NCBI GenBank assembly: GCA_002428935.1
Contig: DIYG01000028.1
Location: 3,644-67,643, forward strand
Origin: Halieaceae bacterium UBA6060
Lineage (GTDB): Bacteria; Pseudomonadota; Gammaproteobacteria; Pseudomonadales; Halieaceae
Reading direction: 5' to 3'
DNA length: 64,000 nt
The notes beneath the pieces were generated by a model. It was not told where the DNA came from. It searched no databases and saw nothing but the letters and a program-made list of their open reading frames with translations. Made by a program: the position numbers and the translations under genes. Below are positions 1 through 9,442 of the stretch, in pieces. Numbering within the stretch: position 1 is the stretch's first letter; each line of letters begins with the position of its first letter.

Positions 1-1127
1 ACATCGACTACGTTCTCTCCTGGGGTCCCATGATTATGGGACACAACCACCCGGAGGTCCGCGAAGCCTTGGTGCGCCAGGCCGAGAAGGGCTTGAGCTA
101 CGGTGCCCCGACGGAGCTGGAAATCGAGTTAGCTGATCGCATCTGCGAAATCATGCCGAATATGGATCTCGTACGCATGGTTAACTCAGGCACGGAAGCG
201 ACCATGAGTGCCATACGTCTGGCTCGAGGATTCACGGGCCGCGACATCATCGTGAAGTTTGAAGGTTGCTATCACGGCCATTCCGACTCCCTGCTGATCA
301 AAGCGGGCTCCGGCGCCCTCACATTGGGTGTACCCAGCTCTCCGGGAGTGCCCGCCGCCTTGGCCGAATACACCATGACCCTGACCTACAACGATGTAGA
401 CGGCTTACGAGCGGCTTTCGCGGAACACGGCGAACGGATCGCCTGTCTTATCGTTGAGCCCGTGACGGGCAACATGAACTGCGTGCTGCCATCGACGGAA
501 TTTCTAGGGGCCATGCGCGAAGTCTGCAGCGCCAGCGGCGCCGTCCTCATTCTCGACGAGGTCATGACGGGGTTTCGCTTCGGCACCCATGGCGCCCAGG
601 GACACTTCGGCTTGGAAGCCGACCTGACCTGCCTTGGAAAAATCGTCGGTGGCGGTATGCCCGTGGGGGCCTTTGGCGGAAAACGGGAGATCATGGAGCA
701 GATCGCACCCCTCGGTCCGGTGTATCAAGCTGGAACCCTATCGGGTAACCCCATTGCCATGGCGGCGGGGCTGGCCACCATGGACATCATTTCCCGGCCC
801 GGGTTCTACGATCCGCTGTTTGCGCGGACCAGGGAAATCTGTGACGGACTTCAAGGCGCCGCTGATGCCGCGGGCGTTCCTTTTACAACGAACCACGCGG
901 GCACCATGTTTGGCGGTTTCTTCACCGATAATAGCTCCGTGAACAACTACGACGATGTGATGGCTTGCGATACGGATGCCTTCGCACGCTTTTTTCACCA
1001 CATGCTGGACCTTGGCGTTTATCTAGCACCAGCATCTTATGAAGCGGGCTTCATGTCTTCGGCGCACACAGATGAAGATATCGCAAACACCGTAGACGCC
1101 GCGGCACAGGCTTTCGCAGCGCTCTGA
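1..1127 (+). CDS. hemL: Glutamate-1-semialdehyde 2,1-aminomutase, 5' partial
   Basis: This PLP enzyme converts glutamate-1-semialdehyde to 5-aminolevulinate in the C5 route to haem. The reading frame is open from base 3 with no start codon, so about 50 N-terminal residues of the usual ~427 lie outside the window. The visible part is typical: an aminotransferase class III fold, the cofactor region ([16 protein letters not shown]), the LDEVMTGFR segment, and the Schiff-base lysine in [17 protein letters not shown]. The next gene, 23 bases downstream, is hemB, the following step of the same pathway, so the two are probably co-transcribed. Nothing looks broken apart from the window edge. Confidence 0.97.
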   Translation, partial: IDYVLSWGPMIMGHNHPEVREALVRQAEKGLSYGAPTELEIELADRICEIMPNMDLVRMVNSGTEATMSAIRLARGFTGRDIIVKFEGCYHGHSDSLLIKAGSGALTLGVPSSPGVPAALAEYTMTLTYNDVDGLRAAFAEHGERIACLIVEPVTGNMNCVLPSTEFLGAMREVCSASGAVLILDEVMTGFRFGTHGAQGHFGLEADLTCLGKIVGGGMPVGAFGGKREIMEQIAPLGPVYQAGTLSGNPIAMAAGLATMDIISRPGFYDPLFARTREICDGLQGAADAAGVPFTTNHAGTMFGGFFTDNSSVNNYDDVMACDTDAFARFFHHMLDLGVYLAPASYEAGFMSSAHTDEDIANTVDAAAQAFAAL

Positions 1128-1147
1128 CTGACGGCGAAAAGGGATAA

Positions 1148-2158
<1,011 letters not shown>

Positions 2159-2185
2159 CCCAGGCGCAAACACACTGAGCAGACG

Positions 2186-2866
2186 ATGGCCATGACCCCG
2201 TCCCAGGATCTGCTATCCGAATCGCCCTGGCGCAAGATCGTCGCGTTAATGGCGCTCCTCGGCCCGGGACTGAGTACCAGCCACGGTGCCATGGCTGAGT
2301 GTGAATGCCTGTGGCAGGGCTCTTTCGCCGATGTTCAGATGAATGCTGATCTGGTGGTCTCGGGAACGGTGTCAGAAATCAAGGGCAACGCCCTGGATTT
2401 TCACATTGAAGATGAACTTCGCGGGGAAGCCTACCTGGACACAGTTCGCGTATGGTTGCGCACCGGAGACTACTGCCGCCCAGACATCGACGATTTCCCT
2501 GGTGGCAGCCGCTGGGTGATGGCCCTCCAACAGATCGACGAAGTGCCAGAGGGGGGCTTTGATCCTGGCACACCCAACCAGAGCTATGGTCGCCCTGGTG
2601 ACTTCTTTCTTTCGAGTTGCGGCGGCTACTGGCTAAGCTACAGCGGCGAAGCCGTTACGGGCAATCTCATTGATGCACCCCGCTGGGCTCGTGAGGTAGA
2701 GATGACGCCCGTGTTGTTCTCCCTGCTTAAAGCCTACGTGCAGGGAAAAGCAGATCAGGACGCCCTCAGAACAGCGAGCAAGGAGGACCCCGCCATTGAC
2801 GAGCTGTTGCTCGATACAAAGGCGTTTCTGCGGGGCGATACCACCCTAAACGATCCCGAGCATTAA
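2186..2866 (+). CDS. Secreted protein with TIMP/netrin-like Cys-x-Cys start, function unknown
   Basis: I do not recognise a named gene. The 226-residue product has a signal peptide (positive residues near 16-17, hydrophobic stretch about 19-30, likely cleavage after AMA). The mature protein would begin ECECLW, followed by NADLVVSGTVSEIKG. A Cys-x-Cys at the mature N terminus followed by an (A)DLVV-x-G-x-V strand is the hallmark of the NTR/TIMP OB fold; two further cysteines (DYCRPD, LSSCGGYW) could pair with it. That assignment is inferred from motif resemblance. The C-terminal ~60 residues are charged and probably helical. It lies downstream of hemB on the same strand; its 3' end overlaps the convergent Nudix gene by four bases. 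Confidence 0.7.
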   Translation: MAMTPSQDLLSESPWRKIVALMALLGPGLSTSHGAMAECECLWQGSFADVQMNADLVVSGTVSEIKGNALDFHIEDELRGEAYLDTVRVWLRTGDYCRPDIDDFPGGSRWVMALQQIDEVPEGGFDPGTPNQSYGRPGDFFLSSCGGYWLSYSGEAVTGNLIDAPRWAREVEMTPVLFSLLKAYVQGKADQDALRTASKEDPAIDELLLDTKAFLRGDTTLNDPEH

Positions 2867-3537
2867 AAACGCCGCCACTGAGGTCGCTGAGGCGACTTGC
2901 CCGCAACCAAGTCCATGAGTTCGTCGAGCATGCGCAGCGACAGTCCCCAGATACGCCGGCCCTCGTAGAAATAGCAGGGTAGGCGCAGCTTCACTCCCCC
3001 GCGATCCCAAACCATTTGCTGACGGTTATCCGTATCGAGGAGAAACTCCAGCGGTACCCAAACAACCTCGGCGACTTCCTGATTGGGGTGGAAATTCACC
3101 GAGCGCTGGAGGTGGAAGACATAGGGCGAAATGACCAGGCCGCCGCGGAAGCGACGGTTCACCGCATTGAGTTCCGATAGACGTCCAAGACAAGGCTCTT
3201 CCGCCCCAAGGTGCAAACCGATTTCTTCTTCCGTTTCCCGGCGTGCGGTAGCCAAACCATTGACGTCATCGGGTTCAACCCGTCCGCCGGGAAAAGCCAT
3301 TTGTCCGGACCAGGGATCACCCTCATGCTCCGCTCGGCGAATCATCAGCACCCCGAGTTCACCCGCTCGCAACTGCAGTATGAGAGCCACGGAGGCGCGC
3401 TTCATGAATCCCTTGAACCATTTACGGGACGGCCGATGCCCGGCCAACGCCGTTTCCGCTATCTGCAGCAATGAGACCGACAAATTCGACAGCACCCTTG
3501 GAAATCGGCGCTGATTAAGCCAGCCTCCTTCGCCCAT
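2863..3537 (-). CDS. Nudix hydrolase, CoA diphosphatase type (NudL-like)
   Basis: The product is a Nudix enzyme of the UPF0035/CoA pyrophosphatase group, expected to cleave CoA or acyl-CoA to 3',5'-ADP and a phosphopantetheine. The group signature GQMAFPGGRVEPDD runs directly into the Nudix catalytic helix (ARRETEEEIGL), which binds the metal. The start is uncertain: the ATG at 3537 gives 224 residues, somewhat longer than the usual ~190. A GTG at 3495 is an alternative, and an ATG opening MKRASVALIL would remove too much. It stands alone, convergent with the secreted-protein gene and divergent from the ATPase gene that follows. Confidence 0.85.
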   Translation of the reverse strand: MGEGGWLNQRRFPRVLSNLSVSLLQIAETALAGHRPSRKWFKGFMKRASVALILQLRAGELGVLMIRRAEHEGDPWSGQMAFPGGRVEPDDVNGLATARRETEEEIGLHLGAEEPCLGRLSELNAVNRRFRGGLVISPYVFHLQRSVNFHPNQEVAEVVWVPLEFLLDTDNRQQMVWDRGGVKLRLPCYFYEGRRIWGLSLRMLDELMDLVAGKSPQRPQWRRF

Positions 3538-3651
3538 CGCAAGGCGTGCCCAGAGACACAGCTCTGTGGTTCACGGTAAGCCCGGGTATGGGGGACGGAA
3601 GCTCCTGCGGTGAATTACACTGCCCATTCTTAACCTGGAAATACCTCCGCC

Positions 3652-5136
3652 GTGTCGTCTGCGCCCCAGCATTGCTTATTCAGTCTCAAACAACTTGGCC
3701 TAAGCTATCGGGCCCGCCCGGCCCTCAGAGGTATCGATTGGACCTGGCAACCGGGCGAACACTGGGCCGTGCTGGGGCCCAATGGAGCGGGGAAGTCCAC
3801 CTTGGCCGGCGTGCTGAGCGGCGAGCTTCCCCACTTTACCGGCACCTATGAACGCAGCGAAGAATTGCGGACCAATGGCATCGCCTACGTAGGCTTCGAA
3901 CAGGGCCGGCGTCTGATGGAGCGAGATCGCAAACTGGATTGCGCGGAGTTTGAAAACGATGCCTCGGACACGGGCACCACCATCCGAGACCTCCTCAACG
4001 GTGAAAACGAAAACCCCCTACGAGATCAGTTGATCGAACTCCTAGCCTTGGCGCCCATCCTCAATCGCGGTCTGCGCTACGTGAGTACCGGCGAATTGCG
4101 CAAGGCGCTACTGGCCCATGCGATTCTCGCCCGCCCCGCCCTTCTCATCCTCGACAGCCCTTTGGATGGCCTGGACCGACAGACCCAAATCACCTTTGGC
4201 TCCGCCTTGAATACGCTGATGACTCAGAGCCCCGCGGTGCTACTGCTCTGTCGCAGCTTGCAAGATGTACCCCCGGCCTGTACCCAGCTCATGGTCTTGG
4301 ACCAGGGGCGCGTGGCCCTCCAGGGAACTCGATCAGAGGTCGAACAGGCCGAGGAACTGGAAACGATACTGGCGGCCCCAAAGCTACAGTTTCAAGCACC
4401 CCCACTCGCGGTATCACGAGACTTAGAAAATCACGAAGAGGCCACCATTGACCTGCGAAACGTGCAGGTTTCTTTCGGAGAAATGTGCGTGTTTCAGCCC
4501 TTGAACTGGCGCCTGGAAGCGCAACAGCACTGTCTCATCGCAGGTCCCAACGGCAGCGGTAAAACTACCCTCCTCGATCTCCTGACCGGCGACAACCACA
4601 AAGCCTACGGGCAGGACGTCAGACTATTCGGTCGGCTGCGCGGTACCGGTGAGAGCGTTTGGGATATCAAAGCACGCTTTGGCCGGGTGGATGCGAAACT
4701 TCAATACGCCATGCCGAGCGGAAGCACCGTGTTGTCCGTCGTGCTCTCTGGTCACTTTGACTCCGTCGTTGTTTCTGAACGACCGACCGATGGACAACGG
4801 AACGCGGCGCTGGAATGGCTTCGCGCCTTGGATCTATTGGATCTGCATCCGCACGAGTTTCACACCCTCAGCTTCGGTCTCCAGCGTCTCGTGCTACTGG
4901 TCCGGGCGATGGTGAAATCCCCCGCGATACTGCTTCTGGATGAGGCAACGCTGAGCCTCGATGAAGGCCATCGTCGCCTACTCCTGGACGCCGTGGATCA
5001 CGTGATTGCGGAACAGCATTGTCAACTGCTGTTTGTCAGTCACACTGCTGGCGAGGTGCCGCAGTGTATAAATCAGCGGTTGAATTTCGAGCCTCATCAT
5101 GAGGGCTCTCGCGTATCGGTCACCGCCTACCCCTAG
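3652..5136 (+). CDS. ModF/PhrA-like protein with two ABC ATPase domains
   Basis: The 494-residue protein holds two tandem ABC ATPase domains and no membrane segments, as in ModF (photorepair protein PhrA). Walker A motifs are GPNGAGKST (about residue 42) and GPNGSGKTT (about 300). The signature-like loops are STGELRKALLAHA and SFGLQRLVLLVRA. The second domain has a normal Walker B with catalytic glutamate (LLLDEATLSLD), but the first reads LLILDSPLDGLD, with serine where the glutamate should be, so only one of the two sites may hydrolyse ATP well. Translation starts at a GTG. No molybdate transport genes lie nearby, so a transport role is not supported by context. Confidence 0.8.
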   Translation: MSSAPQHCLFSLKQLGLSYRARPALRGIDWTWQPGEHWAVLGPNGAGKSTLAGVLSGELPHFTGTYERSEELRTNGIAYVGFEQGRRLMERDRKLDCAEFENDASDTGTTIRDLLNGENENPLRDQLIELLALAPILNRGLRYVSTGELRKALLAHAILARPALLILDSPLDGLDRQTQITFGSALNTLMTQSPAVLLLCRSLQDVPPACTQLMVLDQGRVALQGTRSEVEQAEELETILAAPKLQFQAPPLAVSRDLENHEEATIDLRNVQVSFGEMCVFQPLNWRLEAQQHCLIAGPNGSGKTTLLDLLTGDNHKAYGQDVRLFGRLRGTGESVWDIKARFGRVDAKLQYAMPSGSTVLSVVLSGHFDSVVVSERPTDGQRNAALEWLRALDLLDLHPHEFHTLSFGLQRLVLLVRAMVKSPAILLLDEATLSLDEGHRRLLLDAVDHVIAEQHCQLLFVSHTAGEVPQCINQRLNFEPHHEGSRVSVTAYP

Positions 5137-5250
5137 CCCTAATCACCGCGAAGCACCGGCAATCACAGGCAAAGAAGTCGTCACAGGGTCAATACCCCAG
5201 CCTTTGCTGCACAGGGTTTAGACCCGAGGTGTTCACGATTCGGGGCCCCA

Positions 5251-5664
5251 TCAGCTATCGCTGAAACTGCGCAGCTCCCGACACAAACGACCCTCACAGA
5301 ACAACAAGCCGCGCTCAGCAACGATGGCCGCCCGCTGAGGACTTCCGGCAGCGGCATGGGTGCGAGCGAGTTCCAGATACACCTCAGCACTCTCAGGGGC
5401 AATACGTAGGGCACGTTCCAGGCGCGTAAAGCTTGCAGGAAGGTTGCCCGACGAACGCAGTCGACGAGCATCATCCAGTAAACCCTGAACAGCGTCCTGA
5501 TGAGCCGGCGATACAGGCCCCGTTGCGGGCACCGCGGGCGTCGCGCCCGCGCTGGATCCCCGCGAGGCTGCAGGAGCCTTCGTCGACACGGGCTCTGGGG
5601 TGCTGGCACAAGCACCCAATAACAGCAAAATGACCACAAACCCCAGGCGATGGAACACGTTCAA
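5251..5664 (-). CDS. TPR outer-membrane lipoprotein, probable PBP1b activator (LpoP-like)
   Basis: The 137-residue product starts with a lipoprotein signal (FVVILLLLGACAS, lipobox LGAC), followed by a Pro/Ala/Ser-rich linker (about residues 22-55) and one to two TPR-like helical hairpins (SGNLPASFTRLERAL, SAEVYLELARTH). In Pseudomonas aeruginosa a TPR lipoprotein encoded beside ponB, LpoP, activates the PBP1b synthase. Size, architecture and position match, so the same role is inferred. Its likely start is a TTG whose last two bases are shared with the mrcB stop (TTGA overlap), which implies translational coupling. A GTG two codons in is an alternative. The last ~20 residues contain a Cys pair (FCEGRLC). 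Confidence 0.72.
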   Translation of the reverse strand: MNVFHRLGFVVILLLLGACASTPEPVSTKAPAASRGSSAGATPAVPATGPVSPAHQDAVQGLLDDARRLRSSGNLPASFTRLERALRIAPESAEVYLELARTHAAAGSPQRAAIVAERGLLFCEGRLCRELRSFSDS

Positions 5665-7907
5665 CCCCCGAACAGCTTTTCAAACCAGCCGCGCAAGCCC
5701 TCTCCCCGGTCCCGGCAATCCGTGCGCTGTACAGGCTCAGACCCTTCGATAAAAGGAAGCAAGCGAGCGTCGCTACAACCCTCGCCGGTGAGCATACCCC
5801 GTTGATCATCGATCCAGTGCAACTGCACACCTTCGGGCATGCGGTAGTACAGCGGTCGAGTCGCCGCACCGGCCATGAAATCCGCCCAGATCCGCAAAGC
5901 GCCGCTGGAACCGGTCAAACCTGTCGCATCATTGTTATCGCGACCTATCCAGGTCACCGCCAGCAAATCGCCAGAGAAACCAGCAAACCACGAATCTCGA
6001 CCATCATTTGTGGTGCCGGTTTTGCCCGCCACATGGAAGTCGTTGTCGAGATACCGGTACACACCTCGCCCGGTGCCTTCGCGAACCACCTCTCGCAGGG
6101 CGTAGCGCAGTAAATGAACCGCTCGGGCGTCTACGCCTCGTTCATACTCCGTAAGATTGCTGCGTAGGGTTTCGCCGTCGCGATTCACGATGCTGCGAAT
6201 ACTTCGCAGAGGCGTACGTATGCCGTCAACGGCGATGGTTTGATAGATCCTCGCCATCATCAGTGGCGAATACTCCCCCGCGCCAAGCGCCAGGGACGGC
6301 ACCCGGGGCACGCTTTGTTTCAGTCCCAGGCGACGGAGCATGTTTTCCACGGCGGGAACTCCCAACTCCATACCAAGACGTGCCGTCGCCTGGTTCCAGG
6401 AGTTCGCCAGGGCTCGATGGAGCAACACCTGCCCATGGGATTCTCGATCGAAGTTACGGGGTGCCCAGACGCTGCCATCAGGCCCGGCAATACGCAGGGC
6501 CGAATCGTCGAGCACCGTCGCCAGCGTATAGCGCTCGGGCTGCTCCAGGGCGGCCAGATAGACGGCAGGTTTGAGCAGCGATCCCGCCGGCCGACGAGCG
6601 TCCAAAGCACGATTAAAACCCGTTGCCCGGGGTTCACGCCCTCCCAGCAGAGCGACCACTTCACCGTTGGAGGTTCGCGTGACCACGCTGGCGGTTTGCA
6701 GATCACCACCGGGATTGAGGGTGTTCAAGATCCGGCTAGCACTGGTTTCCAACTGCCGTTGCAGCCGCGGATCCAGGGGCGTAAAGATACGTAGACCAGC
6801 GCTGGCATAGTCTTCTCGGCGATACTGATCCACCAGATGGCGACGCACGAGATCCAGATATGCGGGGAATCGATCCGCAGAACTGCCCGATTGAAGCGAC
6901 AGGGGCATCGCCTGGGCGACCGTTGCCTGACCCTCGTTGATAACTCCCTGCTCCGCCATGACACGCAACACCAAATCCCGGCGCTCGCGAGCACGCTGCG
7001 GATTACGCCGGGGGTTGTACAAACTGGGACCACGAATCATGCCGATGAGCAGAGCCTGCTGATGCAGACCCAGCTCCTCGAGGGGCGTATCGAAGTAGTG
7101 CTGAGCTGCCAAGGCGAAGCCATGGATCGCTCGCGGCCCATCCTGACCGAGGTACACCTCGTTCATGTAGCTCTCGAGGATGGCGTCCTTGGGGTAATGC
7201 ACCTCGATCAACACGGCCATGAGAAGCTCCGTGAGCTTCCTTCGAATGGTCCGCTCGGAGCTGAGGTAGTAGTTCTTTACCAACTGCTGCGTGATGGTGC
7301 TGCCACCAGCTACCACCCCACCGGAGCGTAGATTACTGATCGCGGCCCGGGTGATTCCCGTGATCGAAAACCCCCAGTGGCGATAGAACTGGCGGTCCTC
7401 TATCGCCAGCAACCCTCGTTGCAGCGTGTCCGGCACCGCACTCAACCGCAGCAACAAACGATCTTCCCCATGGGTCGGGTAGATGCCGCCGATCTTCTGT
7501 GGCTCCAGGCGCAGAATGTCCAGCGTATCGCCGGCGCTGGCGAGGGCGGACACCTGTTCAGCAGAGAAGGACAAACGCACCAACCTTGGGGGCTCGGCGC
7601 CGTCTGGGAAGTCAAAGCCTCGGCTGTGAACTCGAAGACTGCCAGGTCCAAGCTCGAACTGCCCTCGATCGCGAACTCGCTCCACGCGTCGGTAACCCAG
7701 AGCTTCCAGCTCGGCGCGCACGTCGGCCAAAGACAGGCGCGCCCCGGCGAATAGCTCCAGGGGTCGAGCAAACACCTGCGCAGGCAAAGCGTAACGCTTG
7801 GCCTCAAAGGTGCCGGTGATCACACCGTCCAAATAAAACAGACCTGCGAGCACCAGGCAGAGGAGAACCAGGAGTAGTTTGCGTAAAAAGGCTTTCATAG
7901 ACGCCAT
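5661..7907 (-). CDS. mrcB: Penicillin-binding protein 1B, bifunctional peptidoglycan synthase
   Basis: This class A PBP polymerises lipid II and cross-links peptidoglycan in the periplasm. I chose the ATG at 7907 (748 residues) because it places one membrane helix (KLLLVLLCLVLAGLFYL) close to the N terminus; the open frame continues upstream to 8018 but that would run into the divergent promoter region. After the UB2H-like segment comes the GT51 domain (IEDRQFYRHWGFS with catalytic glutamate, GGSTITQQLVKNYYL). The transpeptidase has SxxK in AGSLLKPAVYLA, SxN in SWNQAT and KTG in AGKTGTTNDG. The downstream TPR lipoprotein overlaps the stop codon. All catalytic motifs look intact. Confidence 0.95.
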   Translation of the reverse strand: MASMKAFLRKLLLVLLCLVLAGLFYLDGVITGTFEAKRYALPAQVFARPLELFAGARLSLADVRAELEALGYRRVERVRDRGQFELGPGSLRVHSRGFDFPDGAEPPRLVRLSFSAEQVSALASAGDTLDILRLEPQKIGGIYPTHGEDRLLLRLSAVPDTLQRGLLAIEDRQFYRHWGFSITGITRAAISNLRSGGVVAGGSTITQQLVKNYYLSSERTIRRKLTELLMAVLIEVHYPKDAILESYMNEVYLGQDGPRAIHGFALAAQHYFDTPLEELGLHQQALLIGMIRGPSLYNPRRNPQRARERRDLVLRVMAEQGVINEGQATVAQAMPLSLQSGSSADRFPAYLDLVRRHLVDQYRREDYASAGLRIFTPLDPRLQRQLETSASRILNTLNPGGDLQTASVVTRTSNGEVVALLGGREPRATGFNRALDARRPAGSLLKPAVYLAALEQPERYTLATVLDDSALRIAGPDGSVWAPRNFDRESHGQVLLHRALANSWNQATARLGMELGVPAVENMLRRLGLKQSVPRVPSLALGAGEYSPLMMARIYQTIAVDGIRTPLRSIRSIVNRDGETLRSNLTEYERGVDARAVHLLRYALREVVREGTGRGVYRYLDNDFHVAGKTGTTNDGRDSWFAGFSGDLLAVTWIGRDNNDATGLTGSSGALRIWADFMAGAATRPLYYRMPEGVQLHWIDDQRGMLTGEGCSDARLLPFIEGSEPVQRTDCRDRGEGLRGWFEKLFGG

Positions 7908-8022
7908 GGGCGGGCAGTGTACTTCGCCGTAGCACAAGCGACCAAAAGAGTTGGCCCTCTGCGCTACCCATGGACGAACAAGACCCGCATAATGCCGCGC
8001 TTTTACGGCCACGGGCACAAGA

Positions 8023-9033
8023 ATGAAACGCTACAAGGTATATGGCCTGGGTAACGCACTGGTGGACACGGAAATTCGTGTGCAAGACACCGACCTGCGC
8101 GATCTGGGCGTGGAGAAGGGATTGATGACCCTGGTCGACCGCGACCGACGAGCCGAGCTGCTCAATGCCCTGGACGGACATCTGCCCAAGGCCCATCACG
8201 CCAGTGGTGGTAGCGCTGGCAACAGCATGATTGCTACGGCACTTTTTGGCGGTCGCTGTTTTATGAGCTGCCGGGTGGCCGACGATGCGGACGGTGACAT
8301 CTATCTCCGCGACCTCGAGCACGCGGGGGTCAGCTACCTACCCCCCGCGCACAGTGAAGAGCCGACGGGCAAATGCCTGGTACTGGTGACCCCCGACGCA
8401 GAGCGCAGCATGAACACCTATCTCGGCGCCTCGGAACAGCTGAGCATTCAGCAGCTCGATGCCCAGGCCATTGCGGACTCCGACTATCTGTACATCGAAG
8501 GGTATCTGGTGAGCTCCGAGACAGGCCTCGCCGCCGCCGTTAGGGCGCGAGAGATCGCGGAGGCTGCCGGAGTCCCCGTCGCCGTGAGTTTCTCTGATCC
8601 CGGCATGGTTGAACACTTCCCCGAGCAGTTTCGTCAGATCGTCGGCGACGGTGTGGACCTCGTGTTCGCCAACGAAGCCGAGGCTCTTAGCTGGACACAC
8701 ACAAGCACCCTTGATGAGGCTCTAGAGGCCATGAAAGCCACCGCCAAGCGTTATGCGATCACCCTTGGAAACAAAGGCGCCGTGTGTTTTGACGGTCAGG
8801 AAACCTATCGCATACCGGTGCATGCAGTGGACGCCGTGGACAGTAACGGGGCCGGCGATATGTTTGCCGGCGCATTTCTCTATGGCGTTACCCGTGGCGA
8901 AGATTTTGCTACGGCGGGACAGTTCGCCAGCATCGCCGCGGGCAAGGTGGTTTCCCAATGGGGCCCTCGCCTGAAGCCCGAGCAGTATGGGAAACTACGG
9001 GACGAGTTCTTCAGCTCGGAACCGGCAGCTTAA
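8023..9033 (+). CDS. PfkB-family sugar/nucleoside kinase, adenosine kinase type
   Basis: The 336-residue protein is a ribokinase-fold kinase. It shows the substrate-binding segment GLGNALVDTE at the start, the SGGSAGNSMIATA loop (about residues 61-73), and the PfkB signature with catalytic aspartate and anion hole near the C terminus (DSNGAGDMFAGAFLYG). Members of this exact layout in proteobacteria are annotated as adenosine kinase, phosphorylating adenosine with ATP; guanosine or inosine as substrates cannot be excluded from sequence. It is divergent from mrcB with about 115 bases between starts and is followed by a pentapeptide-repeat gene on the same strand. Confidence 0.88.
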   Translation: MKRYKVYGLGNALVDTEIRVQDTDLRDLGVEKGLMTLVDRDRRAELLNALDGHLPKAHHASGGSAGNSMIATALFGGRCFMSCRVADDADGDIYLRDLEHAGVSYLPPAHSEEPTGKCLVLVTPDAERSMNTYLGASEQLSIQQLDAQAIADSDYLYIEGYLVSSETGLAAAVRAREIAEAAGVPVAVSFSDPGMVEHFPEQFRQIVGDGVDLVFANEAEALSWTHTSTLDEALEAMKATAKRYAITLGNKGAVCFDGQETYRIPVHAVDAVDSNGAGDMFAGAFLYGVTRGEDFATAGQFASIAAGKVVSQWGPRLKPEQYGKLRDEFFSSEPAA

Positions 9034-9088
9034 ACGCCAGCTCACTACCGCCGCCCGCTTCACAACAGCGTTTGGAGACCGTCGAACC

Positions 9089-9433
9089 ATGGACAAGCCC
9101 CTCATCAAGCAAGACCCGCTGTACCGACTCCTGCGCCAGGAAGACATCAAAGCGTTCAATGAGCAGCGCGATACCCTGGACACGGCGGAGCTGAAAAACG
9201 GCGATTACCGCGGGCGCGACCTTCGCAATATGAACGCAGCGGGCCTCGACTTCAGCAATTCCTATTTCCGTAACGCAGATCTATCGGGTATCGATTTTCG
9301 GACCACAAATTTGCGCGGCGCCAGCCTCCTGGACGCCAAGCTTTCGGGGGTATTCTTCCCCGCGGAGCTCAGCGCCGAAGAGATCCGTTTATCCCTGGAT
9401 ACGGGAACCCGTTTGCGCTATCGCGACGACTAG
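9089..9433 (+). CDS. Small pentapeptide-repeat protein
   Basis: The ATG at 9089 is preferred over an in-frame start at 8987 because the latter lies inside the kinase gene, while the former has a GGAG sequence a short distance upstream. The 114-residue product has an acidic/basic helical N terminus (about 1-35) and then consecutive A(D/N)Lxx-type five-residue units (ADLSGIDFR, TNLRGASLLDAKLSG) that should build a short right-handed beta-helix. No enzymatic motif is visible. Similar short proteins are widespread in gammaproteobacteria without a settled role. It is probably co-transcribed with the kinase. Confidence 0.8.
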   Translation: MDKPLIKQDPLYRLLRQEDIKAFNEQRDTLDTAELKNGDYRGRDLRNMNAAGLDFSNSYFRNADLSGIDFRTTNLRGASLLDAKLSGVFFPAELSAEEIRLSLDTGTRLRYRDD

Positions 9434-9442
9434 CAATACGCC

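Noticed and set aside
7908..8018. Longer mrcB product starting at 8018
   Set aside because: The extra 37 residues fill the divergent promoter space, lack family resemblance and would displace the membrane helix from the N terminus.
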